A DNA stretch of 34,809 nucleotides, from NCBI GenBank assembly GCA_949286465.1, contig CASECI010000001.1, positions 1-34,809 of the forward strand. The letters are read 5' to 3'. Below are positions 16,692-24,105 of the stretch, piece by piece (within the stretch, counting starts at the first letter, position 1; each line of letters opens with the position of its first letter). The position numbers and the translations under genes were made by a program. A model generated the notes under the pieces. It made no database searches. It saw only the letters and a list, made by a program, of their open reading frames with translations, and was not told the DNA's origin. This DNA is from an uncultured Alphaproteobacteria bacterium. GTDB taxonomy: Bacteria > Pseudomonadota > Alphaproteobacteria > CAAHEQ01 > UBA3637.

Positions 16692-17630
16692 ATGACGTTA
16701 CTAGATGAAGAATTACTTTTAGCAGCCCTCTCAGGAAATACCGATAGAGTAAAGGAAATCCATCAAAGAGGAGGTAATTTAGGTGTTCGAAATAATTGCT
16801 ATAATACTCTAGTGCATATAGCAGTTTTATCAGGGAATGAAGGACTGTTTGAATATGTTGTTAATCGTTTACCGCTAGATGAATGGGATACAATAAACCG
16901 TGAGGGATTGACGCCTTTGATGATTGCTTGTACTAAATCTAATACGGAAAAAATGATAGAGGAGCTTTTAAAACGAGGAGTGCATCGTAGAAGAATTACG
17001 CAAGATACTAAATATACGCCTCTTATGACACTAGCTGCAGCCGGTCGGAATGAAGCAATAGATTTGTTTTATAAGTATCCCGACAAACGTTCATATCCTG
17101 ATTTAGAATTTCCTAAAGATAAGAAGAAAGGTGTTCGTGTAGAAGAAGTTCGCTCTCAACTTCCTATTTTAGAGCGGAATCATTTGATGGCAGCTGTTTT
17201 AGCAAATCAAAAGTCCACGGTTCAGTTTATTTTAGCTAGGGATACTAGTCTATTAAATAGTATTGATAAAAATGGATGTACTCCTCTTGTTTTAGCGGCA
17301 AGGGATAAGAAAATAAATATAGAAATAGACAAAATACTTTTGCAAGCAGGTGCAGATCCAAGTATTCATCCGACGGAGAGAGAGCTAAAATCTTTTATTC
17401 ATTATGAATTTTTAAAGTGTACAAAAATAGAAAATGGTCAAGCGCAATTTGAGGAAATAAAAAAGATATGTCAACCTTATGCATCTGTTGTTGAAGAAAT
17501 ACAGTATATTGAAGCAAATAAGCAAAAATTTTTGCCTCCCAAAAGAGTAAAGTCCTGTATGGAGGTAAATAAAAAGAAAGCCTTAAGACATAAGTATATA
17601 AGAGATTTTTTTGAAAACGAGTATTACTAA
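16692..17630 (+). CDS. Ankyrin-repeat protein
   Basis: A 312-residue protein with about five ankyrin repeats over the first 220 residues. The clearest are NREGLTPLMIAC, DTKYTPLMTLAAAG and DKNGCTPLVLAARDKK, the last ending in LLQAGADPS. The C-terminal 90 residues are basic and helical without repeats. There is no signal peptide or membrane segment, so it is either cytoplasmic or secreted by a signal not visible here. Ankyrin proteins mediate protein-protein contacts and are frequent effectors in host-associated bacteria, but no effector signal is shown. It starts 4 nt after the small lipoprotein gene, so the three genes should be co-expressed. Confidence 0.85.
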   Translation: MTLLDEELLLAALSGNTDRVKEIHQRGGNLGVRNNCYNTLVHIAVLSGNEGLFEYVVNRLPLDEWDTINREGLTPLMIACTKSNTEKMIEELLKRGVHRRRITQDTKYTPLMTLAAAGRNEAIDLFYKYPDKRSYPDLEFPKDKKKGVRVEEVRSQLPILERNHLMAAVLANQKSTVQFILARDTSLLNSIDKNGCTPLVLAARDKKINIEIDKILLQAGADPSIHPTERELKSFIHYEFLKCTKIENGQAQFEEIKKICQPYASVVEEIQYIEANKQKFLPPKRVKSCMEVNKKKALRHKYIRDFFENEYY

Positions 17631-17646
17631 CGCCAGAATAAAAAAC

Positions 17647-17674
17647 TTGACAAAAAATATAAAGTGTAGATAAT
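17647..17674 (+). promoter_or_regulatory. Promoter of the second ankyrin gene
   Basis: TTGACA (17647-17652) is followed after 16 nt by GATAAT (17669-17674). The start codon is at 17713 behind AGGAG. The hexamer context (A-tract, CTTGACAAAA) is nearly identical to the promoter at 16279, suggesting shared or copied control of the two ankyrin units. Confidence 0.6.
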
Positions 17675-17712
17675 AGTATCATTGTGCTAATAAAAGTCAG
17701 GAGAAATTGAAG

Positions 17713-18549
17713 ATGAGCAATCAATTAATGCAGGCATTTATAGAGAATAAAACAAAGAAGGCCTTGGAGTTATTAGAAAAACCATTTGATTTAATGATGG
17801 TTGACGATAAATACGATGATACATTACTTATCGCTGCGTGTAGAAATAGTAATCCGCTCCTTGTTGAGGCCATATGTCAAAAAGCGCAAAAACAGAATCG
17901 TTTGCTGGATTTAATGAATCGTCCGACGACGAATGGAGCGACGGCATTAATGGTTGCCTCTTTAGGGATGGGCATAAAGATGAAAAAGGACTATCACAGT
18001 TTTTGTTTGGCAGTATATTCTCGAGAAAATGGTATGAGCAAAGTTTCTGATGACAAATTAGTACATATGTTATTATCTTGTCAGAATTTATTACAGGATA
18101 CGGAAAAGTGTGTAGATGTCTTGCTCAAGTATGGACAAGATCCATGTGCGAAGGATTCGCATGGAAATACGGCATTACACTATGCGATCAAAGGTTTGTC
18201 AATTGGACATAACAGTCGTACAGATGACATTATTGGTGCGGTTCCTCGGTTATTAAAGGATTCTCGAGTAAATATAAATGTTAAGAATAATGAAGGTCAA
18301 ACGCCATTACATTTAGCGGCATTTTATGGAGCTGATGCCTGTTTAAATTATTTATTAGCCAAAAGCGCAAATCCTCTGATTGCAGACAATTTATCACTTT
18401 TACCATATGAATATGCTCATGAAAGTCTTCGTCCAGAGACAGTGAAAAAATTGTGTCGAGAAACGAACCGAAAAGTAAGGGAAATAAACTCTTTAGCAAA
18501 AGAGCTTAAAAGAAATAAATTATTATCAGAGTGCGCTCTGACACGTTAG
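17713..18549 (+). CDS. Ankyrin-repeat protein
   Basis: A 278-residue protein with ankyrin repeats: an N-terminal degenerate pair (DKYDDTLLIAACRNSNP, TNGATALMVASLG) and a clear C-terminal set (DSHGNTALHYAIKG and NNEGQTPLHLAAFYGADACLNYLL). A 70-residue non-repeat insertion separates them. The last 40 residues are basic and helical. No export signal is seen. The ATG at 17713 has AGGAG 9 nt upstream and is preferred to an in-frame TTG 6 nt earlier. It is similar in layout to the preceding ankyrin gene but clearly diverged, so the pair is probably an old duplication or a family. Partner unknown. Confidence 0.85.
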   Translation: MSNQLMQAFIENKTKKALELLEKPFDLMMVDDKYDDTLLIAACRNSNPLLVEAICQKAQKQNRLLDLMNRPTTNGATALMVASLGMGIKMKKDYHSFCLAVYSRENGMSKVSDDKLVHMLLSCQNLLQDTEKCVDVLLKYGQDPCAKDSHGNTALHYAIKGLSIGHNSRTDDIIGAVPRLLKDSRVNINVKNNEGQTPLHLAAFYGADACLNYLLAKSANPLIADNLSLLPYEYAHESLRPETVKKLCRETNRKVREINSLAKELKRNKLLSECALTR

Positions 18550-18565
18550 TTATCTCAGAAAAAAC

Positions 18566-18592
18566 TCAGCCCAGATTTTGAATCTGGGCTGA
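18566..18592 (-). terminator. Terminator of the leftward beta-barrel gene
   Basis: A perfect 12-bp inverted repeat (TCAGCCCAGATT / AATCTGGGCTGA, 3-nt loop) lies between the convergent ankyrin and outer-membrane genes. Read leftwards it is followed by G then TTTTTT, a typical intrinsic terminator. Rightwards there is no T run, so it may only protect the 3' end of the ankyrin transcript. Confidence 0.85.
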
Positions 18593-18631
18593 ACTTACAG
18601 AGGAATGAGAATACGATAATTGATTTAAATA

Positions 18632-19225
18632 CTAGAAGTAGTATTGCATACCTAATTTAATATCGTTATACTTTACGTCTTCTTTGTACTTATCGCCTGT
18701 TGTTCTGTTTTTAGCTTCTGCTGTACCCAGATCTGTATAGCGATAGCCTAAATCGAGGCAAATATTGGAAGTTAAAGCGTATTCAACGCCAGCACCGACG
18801 TTCCAAGCAAAGTTGCTTTTAGCTTTTCCTTTATATTCACCTTTAAAGTTTTTAATTTTGTTGTAGGCATAACCAACACCACCTGTAGCATAGACAGAGA
18901 ATTTATCCCAAACTGGATAGCTTGCATAAACATTAGCCATTAAATCAGCTGTCCACATGTCAGCTTTAGCTCCGTCAGCTTTTCTGAATTGTTCTTTTCC
19001 CCAAGGACGGTATTCAGCTGTAACGTCTGCTTTAAAATAGTTGTTCATACGGAAACCAGTACCTACTCCGAATAAAGCAGCGTTTTCTGTTCTGCCTGTT
19101 CCCATTGAATAACCAGCATCTACTTTCATATAAGCATCATCATAAAATGCTGTTTGAGCAGATGCAGCAGATGCAACTGTCAATGCCGTTAAAACAGCAA
19201 GTGTTGACATAAGATATTTCTTCAT
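18632..19225 (-). CDS. Outer-membrane beta-barrel protein (Omp25/opacity-like)
   Basis: A 197-residue protein with a signal peptide (MKKYLMSTLAV..., likely cleavage after ASA at residue 23) and alternating hydrophobic/polar strands ending in MQYYF, the C-terminal aromatic signal recognised by the BAM machinery. Conserved features of small eight-stranded porin-family barrels include VYATGGVGYAYN, NFAWNVGAGVEYAL and LDLGYRYTDLG. Such proteins are abundant surface antigens or structural proteins; no specific role can be given. The start at 19225 is preceded by GGAG at 6 nt. Codons are strongly biased (AAA, GCT, GTA), suggesting high expression, and it has its own terminator. Confidence 0.88.
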   Translation of the reverse strand: MKKYLMSTLAVLTALTVASAASAQTAFYDDAYMKVDAGYSMGTGRTENAALFGVGTGFRMNNYFKADVTAEYRPWGKEQFRKADGAKADMWTADLMANVYASYPVWDKFSVYATGGVGYAYNKIKNFKGEYKGKAKSNFAWNVGAGVEYALTSNICLDLGYRYTDLGTAEAKNRTTGDKYKEDVKYNDIKLGMQYYF

Positions 19226-19375
19226 TTTTAACTCCTTTTTTTCATATATGAAGTACAACAGTTGCTACCTTAACAATAACATTATCTATTTGTCTACAAC
19301 AAAAAGTTGTTTTTTTAAAAAAAAATAGCAAAATATGTATGAGTCAATAAGATGATATGTTTTTTGTATTCGGAC

Positions 19376-19404
19376 TTGCAAAAAAAGTATATTCTACGTA
19401 AAAT
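19376..19404 (+). promoter_or_regulatory. Promoter of the PH-domain gene
   Basis: TTGCAA (19376-19381) and TAAAAT (19399-19404) with a 17-nt spacer, 38 nt before the start codon. Read leftwards, the divergent beta-barrel gene starts 150 nt away, and I see no equally good promoter for it. Confidence 0.6.
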
Positions 19405-19441
19405 AAAAGAAGTTTTTTGATAAAAAAAAGGTGGTTATATT

Positions 19442-19888
19442 ATGAAAAATGAAGATATTTTAAGAGGGATGCTCGAATCCGATGAAAAGTTTTATTGGCA
19501 AGTTACTGGATCTATACGCGATTGGAAATATAATCCCATTAATTGGATTTTGGCTATCTGTACGTTAGGCTTGTATTTATTCGGACTTCATTTATACCGC
19601 ACATATCATTATTATGTTTTAACTTCTAGTCGATTTATTATCATATCAGGGATTTTGGGGCGTCAAGTAGATGAAATAGAGCTTTTCCGTGTTGTGGATA
19701 GCAAGACTGTCCAGTCGCTTGTTGATCGATGGGCTGATTTAGGAACGATTATTGTATCGTCTACCGATAAGACGGGTATTGCGACGATGAAGAAAATTCC
19801 AGAACCTCATTTGGTTCGTGATTCGCTAAGACAAGCTTATACAAAAGCGCGTAATTCAAGAGGAACTGTTGTATTAGAGCAATCATAG
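19442..19888 (+). CDS. Bacterial PH-domain membrane protein (YdbS/DUF304-like)
   Basis: A 148-residue protein with one hydrophobic hairpin or segment at about 31-55 (INWILAICTLGLYLFGLHLY), followed by the bacterial PH fold: YYVLTSSRFIIISGILGRQVDEIELFRV and V..LVDRW.DLGTIIV in which a strand set is followed by the turn and helix typical of this family. These domains act at the membrane, but their ligands are generally not known. A GGTGG site precedes the ATG, and promoter and terminator flank it, so it is monocistronic. Function cannot be stated beyond the fold. Confidence 0.82.
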   Translation: MKNEDILRGMLESDEKFYWQVTGSIRDWKYNPINWILAICTLGLYLFGLHLYRTYHYYVLTSSRFIIISGILGRQVDEIELFRVVDSKTVQSLVDRWADLGTIIVSSTDKTGIATMKKIPEPHLVRDSLRQAYTKARNSRGTVVLEQS

Positions 19889-19906
19889 TAGATGATGATT
19901 TTGATT

Positions 19907-19938
19907 AAAGTCGTCTTCAATAGGCGACTTTTTTTTGT
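19907..19938 (+). terminator. Terminator of the PH-domain gene
   Basis: AAAGTCG (19907-19913) pairs with CGACTTT (19925-19931) around an 11-nt loop and is followed by a long T run broken only by one G. Confidence 0.85.
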
Positions 19939-20108
19939 TTTTTTTGTAATAAAATGAAATATTTATTGAATTTATATTAGTTTTTTTTAGTGCAAAAAAA
20001 ATTCATTTTTAGTAAACCATTGATTTTAAAAGAAGAAAAAGATTCTCGTCGGGGCGTTTGAATGACAAATTTTATTAAATATTGTTTATTATCAATAAGT
20101 TAATAAAT

Positions 20109-20192
20109 TTGACTTTCTTATAAAATTATGCCTACGATGGTATGTACCCTTTCAGGGGAGATTTGTTTTAAAACAAAAAAGGAGAATACATT
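20109..20192 (+). promoter_or_regulatory. Promoter and hairpin-bearing leader of beta-barrel gene
   Basis: TTGACT (20109-20114) lies 18 nt before TACGAT (20133-20138). The predicted 45-50-nt leader contains CCCTTTCAGGGG, a short GC stem, then TTTGTTTTAAAACAAA, an AT stem ending just before the AAGGAG ribosome binding site. Such leaders often stabilise porin mRNAs or are targets of small RNAs; that is inference. Confidence 0.5.
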
Positions 20193-20963
20193 ATGAAGTT
20201 ATCAACAGTTTTATTATCAACAGCATTTGTTTTGGTAGCGAGCGGTGCTTTTGCTGCCGAAGTGACACATCCGTTCTATGTACCGGAACAAGGGGATGTG
20301 ATGTCGGACACGACTTATACGTTTGCTTCGCGGGATTATGATGATGTTGCTGAATTTACGGACAACACGTTAAGCGAAAAAATTTCCGTCGGTGTTTACA
20401 AAGATTTGGCTGTTTATGTAACAGGTTCCAATTCATGGACACGTTTTAATCCGGATCAGGGTTCTGCCGAAAATGAGGACAGAAACTTGGCATGGAATGT
20501 GGGCGCGACGTATAATTTAGTCAATACGGGCAAAGCATTCGTTCAAGTAGACGCTAATTACGGTCAAAGAGAAAATTGGGCGGATGTCGGCGAATATAAA
20601 GCTGTTGGTGTTGCCTTAAAAGGCGGTTATGACTTCGGTTGGGCAATGCCGTACGCGAAAGTAACGGGTGAGTTCCCGGTGGCTCAATCGAAACAAAGCA
20701 CGAATGATCCAATGTATAATGCCTATGTTGGTGCTTATCGCTTGTTTGCAGATAAAGTTGCTGTAGATGCGGGAGTTAACTACAGTTGGGACAAGAATGA
20801 TGACGGAAAAGATTGGTCTGTTGTCGCACGTGCAGACTACTTGTTTACAGACAAGATTTCTGCTGGAGTTTTCGGATCATACATGTTTGATGGACGAGAA
20901 GATGATTTTGATACAGATTATGACGGATACACAGTCGGGGTTAATCTGAAAGCAGCATTCTAA
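20193..20963 (+). CDS. Outer-membrane beta-barrel protein, porin-like
   Basis: A 256-residue protein with a clear signal peptide (cleavage likely after AFA, residue 21) and repeated amphipathic strands (VGVYKDLAVYVTGSNSW, NVGATYNLV, AFVQVDANYG, GVALKGGYDFG, VVARADYLF, YTVGVNLKAAF), ending in Phe as expected of BAM substrates. The barrel probably has about ten to twelve strands; I do not recognise a named family. It has strong GGAG at 8 nt and codon use richer in G+C than its neighbours, consistent with high expression or a different origin. It carries its own promoter, leader and strong terminator. Confidence 0.82.
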   Translation: MKLSTVLLSTAFVLVASGAFAAEVTHPFYVPEQGDVMSDTTYTFASRDYDDVAEFTDNTLSEKISVGVYKDLAVYVTGSNSWTRFNPDQGSAENEDRNLAWNVGATYNLVNTGKAFVQVDANYGQRENWADVGEYKAVGVALKGGYDFGWAMPYAKVTGEFPVAQSKQSTNDPMYNAYVGAYRLFADKVAVDAGVNYSWDKNDDGKDWSVVARADYLFTDKISAGVFGSYMFDGREDDFDTDYDGYTVGVNLKAAF

Positions 20964-20982
20964 ATGAATGGAAAGAAAAAGG

Positions 20983-21009
20983 AACCGCCTCGCAAGAGGC
21001 GGTTTTTTT
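20983..21009 (+). terminator. Terminator of the porin-like gene
   Basis: A 9-bp GC-rich stem AACCGCCTC / GAGGCGGTT is capped by the stable tetraloop GCAA and followed by TTTTT. It is one of the strongest terminators in the window. Confidence 0.93.
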
Positions 21010-21032
21010 GAAGAATTTGGAAAAGATATTTT

Positions 21033-21179
21033 CTACGGGCCACCTCCTGGACGTTGGTCCGCTGCTCGCCCTCCACAACGAGAGCCGTCTTTTGCTGTTT
21101 GCCATGAATAATCACAATTACCGGCATAAGCGGCCATTGAGCAGAGCAATAGAGCAAATAAGAAAATCATTTTTTTCAT
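21033..21179 (-). CDS. Small secreted peptide with two cysteines (48 aa)
   Basis: A short gene with AGGAG 7 nt before ATG. It encodes a classical signal peptide (MKKMIFLFALLLCSMAAYA, cleavage after residue 19) and a mature peptide of 29 residues. The mature part begins GNCDYSWQTAKDGSRCGGR and ends AADQRPGGGP; Cys22 and Cys35 can form one disulphide. I recall similar CxYxWQTA.DGSRCG.RAA..RPGG peptides in other proteobacteria, without an assigned function, so the family seems real but unnamed. It ends convergently with the porin-like gene and is preceded by the structured RNA at 21192-21381, which may be its leader. Codon use and signal peptide make a chance frame unlikely. Confidence 0.82.
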   Translation of the reverse strand: MKKMIFLFALLLCSMAAYAGNCDYSWQTAKDGSRCGGRAADQRPGGGP

Positions 21180-21191
21180 GTTTGTTCTCCT

Positions 21192-21381
21192 AAATAAAAG
21201 CCACCTTGGTGTTGAGGCGGCTGGAAGTTGAGAACTATCAAGATAAATAGTGCGATATATTCACTTTAAAAGCTTATTTTACCGCCTTCCAGCCATGGCT
21301 GGATAAGCATGTAAAATTTCGCTTTACATGAAGCGTATCTTGATGGGTTCTCACACCCATAGACAGACACCAATCTGTCAC
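21192..21381 (-). ncRNA. Structured RNA of about 190 nt, family not assigned
   Basis: Read leftwards, this gene-free segment has a promoter, long-range pairing and a terminator. Nested stems pair 21367-21373 with 21206-21212 (7 bp), 21347-21353 with 21229-21235 (7 bp), and 21337-21344 with 21237-21244 (8 bp). Between the first two lies an open region of about 13-16 nt on each side. The apical part contains the stem CATGTAAA/TTTACATG and the perfect palindrome CCAGCCATGGCTGG (21289-21302). Size and closing stem-bubble-stem shape recall 6S RNA, but I cannot match conserved 6S sequence. Competing 5' hairpins (GACAGA/TCTGTC, ATGGGT/ACCCAT) and a terminator stem overlapping the outer helix would also suit a switching leader for the secreted peptide gene. 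tmRNA, RNase P and SRP RNA hallmarks are absent. Confidence 0.6.
21200..21221 (-). terminator. Terminator at the end of the structured RNA
   Basis: GCCGCCT pairs with AGGTGGC (one G-U) around an 8-nt loop, followed leftwards by TTTTATTT. It lies 20 nt before the peptide start codon, directly ahead of its ribosome binding site. Its loop and 3' arm also form the outer helix of the RNA, so the two structures exclude or modulate each other. Confidence 0.75.
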
Positions 21382-21387
21382 TTTTAT

Positions 21388-21416
21388 AAGATAACAAATT
21401 TCATAAAGACTAGCAA
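21388..21416 (-). promoter_or_regulatory. Promoter of the structured RNA
   Basis: Leftward TTGCTA (complement of 21411-21416) and TATCTT (complement of 21388-21393) are separated by 17 nt. The predicted start at about 21381 falls just before the first stem of the RNA. The leuS terminator lies immediately upstream. Confidence 0.6.
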
Positions 21417-21432
21417 TAGACTATTTTACAAA

Positions 21433-21461
21433 ATTAAAAGGAGCTTTAAGCTCCTTTTAAT
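21433..21461 (-). terminator. leuS terminator, probably bidirectional
   Basis: A perfect 14-bp inverted repeat, ATTAAAAGGAGCTT and its complement around a single T, begins at the leuS stop codon. The arms end in A/T runs, so both directions could terminate. Confidence 0.85.
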
Positions 21462-23983
21462 TATTTCACGACAATATTTAACAACCGCTTAGGCACATAA
21501 ATTACTTTTATAATTTGCTTTCCAGCGATAAAGTCTTGAACGCGTTGCTCTTTTTGTGCAATAGCAAGAACTTCATCTTGTGTTGCATTGACAGGAACCA
21601 TAATGTTTGCTCGTTTCTTTCCCATAATTTGAACAACAATTTCAATTTCATCTTCATGTAAAAGACTTTCATCATAGGTAGGCCATTTGGCATATGCTAT
21701 GCCTTCCGTATGGCCCATTTTTTCCCATAACTCTTCACACATATGAGGGGTAATCGGTGCCATTAATAAAATGAAATCTTCCATAACGGATTTATTGACT
21801 TTATTTACTTTATAAATAGCGTTTGTTAACTCCATCATTTTAGCGATGGCTGTGTTGAAAGATAAATTTTCCATATCCTGAGTGACAGATTTAATTGTTT
21901 TATGAGCTAGTTTTGTTACACTTTCATCACCGTCTTTTTCAACGATTTTATCGGATAATTTATCACCATCCATAAACATAGCCCAGACACGTTTCATGAA
22001 ACGGAAAGCCCCATTGATTCCTTCGTTTGTCCAAGGTTTCTCTGCTTCAACAGGTCCCATGAACATTTCGTAAAGACGAATTGTATCTGCGCCATATTCT
22101 TTGATAACATCATCAGGATTAACAACGTTATAGCGAGACTTACTCATTTTTTCTATTTGAGTATTGACTTTTACGCCAGTCTCTTTAACAAAATAGTCAT
22201 CTCCTCGTTTTTCAACTTGATGAGGATAATAATACTTTCCATTATCATCTTGATAAGAGTAAGCAAGAATCATGCCTTGATTGAATAAACGTTTGAATGG
22301 TTCTTTTGTGGATACTAATCCAGCATCAAATAAAACTTTATGCCAGAAACGTGCGTATAATAAATGTAAAACAGCGTGTTCTGCTCCACCAATATACATA
22401 TCTACAGGCATCCAATAAGATTCAGCTTCTTTACTCCATGCTTCTTTATCATTCTTAGGGTCAGTAAAGCGGAGGAAATACCAGCTGGATCCAGCCCATT
22501 GAGGCATCGTATTTGTTTCGCGTTTAGCTGGTTTACCAGTATCAGGATCTACCGTATTTACCCAGTCTGTTGCACGTGCTAAAGGAGGTTCTCCATCTTC
22601 TGTTGGTTTAAAATCAGACATAGGAGGTAAAAGAACAGGTAAATCTTTCATAGGAACAGCTTTAATAGAACCATCTTCTAAATGTAAGATAGGGAATGGT
22701 TCCCCCCAATAGCGTTGGCGAGCAAATAACCAATCACGCAATTTGTAATTTACAGTTCCTTTGCCTAAGCCACGTTCGGTTAACCAATCTGTCATTGCCT
22801 TTTTAGACTGCTCTACATGCATTCCATTTAAGAAACCAGAGTTAATAAGAACGCCATCTCCTTCCCAAGCGGCTTGAGAAATATCTCCCCCTTCGATGAC
22901 TTGTATAATAGGCAGGTTAAATTTCTTAGCGAAATCGTAATCGCGCTGGTCATGAGCAGGAACAGCCATAATTGCACCATAACCATAATCTCCTAAGACA
23001 TAATCAGCAATGTAAATAGGAATTTTACGGCCATCGACAGGGTTAATAGCATAGGCACCTGTAAAAGCACCTGTTTTCTCCTTATCTTCTTTCATGCGGT
23101 CCTGAGCAGATTTTTTAGAGGCTGCATCTATATAAGCATCAACTTCTTCTTTTTGTTCAGGCGTTGTTATTTCTTTTACTAAGGCATGTTCAGGAGCTAA
23201 AACACAGTATGTCGCTCCAAACAATGTGTCAGGGCGTGTTGTGTAAACAGTAAAAGTTTTGTTTGTTCCATCTACTTTGAAATCTACATCCGCTCCGGTA
23301 GATTTTCCAATCCACTCGCGTTGCATTGTTTTGATACCTTCTGGCCAATCGACTTCGTCTAAATCTTGTAAAAGGCGTTCAGCATAAGCAGTAATTTTTA
23401 ACATCCATTGCCGCATAGGCTTACGAATGACTTCATCACCTGTTTCAACGTATTTCCCGTCTTTGACTTCTTCGTTAGCGAGAACGGTTCCCATTTTAGG
23501 GCACCAGTTAACTGGGACTTCAACTTCATAAGCTAACCCTTTTTCGAAGAGAATAGAAAAAATCCATTGTGTCCACTTATAATAGCTTTCATCTATTGTT
23601 GAAATTTCACGATCCCAATCATAAGAGAAGCCAACATTTTTGAGTTGATCACGGAAATGAGCACAATTTTTTCTTGTAATTTCAGCAGGATGAGTTCCAG
23701 TTCTCATGGCATAACGTTCAGCGGGTAGTCCAAAAGCATCCCATCCCATAGGATGTAATACGTTAAAGCCTTGCATCCGTTTATAACGAGAAATAATATC
23801 GGAAGCCGTATATCCTTCGACGTGTCCAACGTGTAAACCGTCTCCAGAAGGATAAGGGAACATATCTAAAACATAATATTTTGGTTTAGAAGGGTCGACT
23901 TCACATTTAAAAGTTTTTTCATCTTCCCACTTTTTATGCCACTTTTTTTCAATTTGTGTAAAGTCATAATTTGATTCAGCCAT
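21461..23983 (-). CDS. leuS: Leucyl-tRNA synthetase
   Basis: This class I synthetase charges tRNA-Leu and is essential. The 840-residue length is standard. The HIGH motif appears as HVGH at residues 51-54 inside [13 protein letters not shown], and KMSKS is at 612-616. The CP1 editing domain is present ([30 protein letters not shown]), so proofreading of Ile and norvaline products should be intact. The C-terminal anticodon-binding part ([13 protein letters not shown]...) is complete. It is transcribed alone from its own promoter, with a perfect hairpin right after its stop. Confidence 0.98.
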   Translation of the reverse strand: MAESNYDFTQIEKKWHKKWEDEKTFKCEVDPSKPKYYVLDMFPYPSGDGLHVGHVEGYTASDIISRYKRMQGFNVLHPMGWDAFGLPAERYAMRTGTHPAEITRKNCAHFRDQLKNVGFSYDWDREISTIDESYYKWTQWIFSILFEKGLAYEVEVPVNWCPKMGTVLANEEVKDGKYVETGDEVIRKPMRQWMLKITAYAERLLQDLDEVDWPEGIKTMQREWIGKSTGADVDFKVDGTNKTFTVYTTRPDTLFGATYCVLAPEHALVKEITTPEQKEEVDAYIDAASKKSAQDRMKEDKEKTGAFTGAYAINPVDGRKIPIYIADYVLGDYGYGAIMAVPAHDQRDYDFAKKFNLPIIQVIEGGDISQAAWEGDGVLINSGFLNGMHVEQSKKAMTDWLTERGLGKGTVNYKLRDWLFARQRYWGEPFPILHLEDGSIKAVPMKDLPVLLPPMSDFKPTEDGEPPLARATDWVNTVDPDTGKPAKRETNTMPQWAGSSWYFLRFTDPKNDKEAWSKEAESYWMPVDMYIGGAEHAVLHLLYARFWHKVLFDAGLVSTKEPFKRLFNQGMILAYSYQDDNGKYYYPHQVEKRGDDYFVKETGVKVNTQIEKMSKSRYNVVNPDDVIKEYGADTIRLYEMFMGPVEAEKPWTNEGINGAFRFMKRVWAMFMDGDKLSDKIVEKDGDESVTKLAHKTIKSVTQDMENLSFNTAIAKMMELTNAIYKVNKVNKSVMEDFILLMAPITPHMCEELWEKMGHTEGIAYAKWPTYDESLLHEDEIEIVVQIMGKKRANIMVPVNATQDEVLAIAQKEQRVQDFIAGKQIIKVIYVPKRLLNIVVK

Positions 23984-24015
23984 TTAAGAAACTCCATAAA
24001 AATTTGAATGCGAAA

Positions 24016-24044
24016 AATGTACCACAAAAGAGTTGTCTATGCAA
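24016..24044 (-). promoter_or_regulatory. leuS promoter
   Basis: Leftward TTGCAT (complement of 24039-24044) and TACATT (complement of 24016-24021) with a 17-nt spacer, about 33 nt before the leuS ATG. Confidence 0.6.
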
Positions 24045-24105
24045 GGTTTTATCCAAAGTTCCATTTTAGGAAAAAAGAATAAAATTTTATCTTTTTAATG
24101 AAAGC

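Larger units (their letters stand above)
19889..20192 (+). other. Gene-free AT-rich interval of about 300 bp
   Basis: The interval holds the terminator of the PH-domain gene at its left end and the promoter and leader of the following beta-barrel gene at its right end. The middle (about 19940-20105) is very AT-rich with T and A tracts, of the kind that bends DNA and acts as an upstream promoter element. No open frame with a ribosome binding site and no structured RNA was seen in it. Confidence 0.6.

Noticed and set aside
17395-17724. Leftward open frame of 109 codons across the ankyrin gene boundary
   Set aside because: It lies antisense to ankyrin codons and covers the promoter and start of the second ankyrin gene; its hydrophobic composition is what AT-rich antisense sequence gives.
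19939-20105. Replication origin or attachment site in the AT-rich gap
   Set aside because: T tracts are present, but there are no clustered DnaA-box-like repeats, no direct repeats and no integrase gene nearby.
21192-21381. tmRNA, RNase P RNA or SRP RNA in the leuS-peptide interval
   Set aside because: No tRNA-like arm with CCA end or tag frame, no P4-type RNase P core, and no GGAAG-type SRP domain IV could be found on either strand. 6S RNA remains possible by shape only.
24062-24105. Terminator after the MacB permease gene
   Set aside because: An AT-only palindrome (around ATAAAATTTTAT) with flanking A/T runs exists, but without G-C pairs it cannot be supported as an intrinsic terminator.
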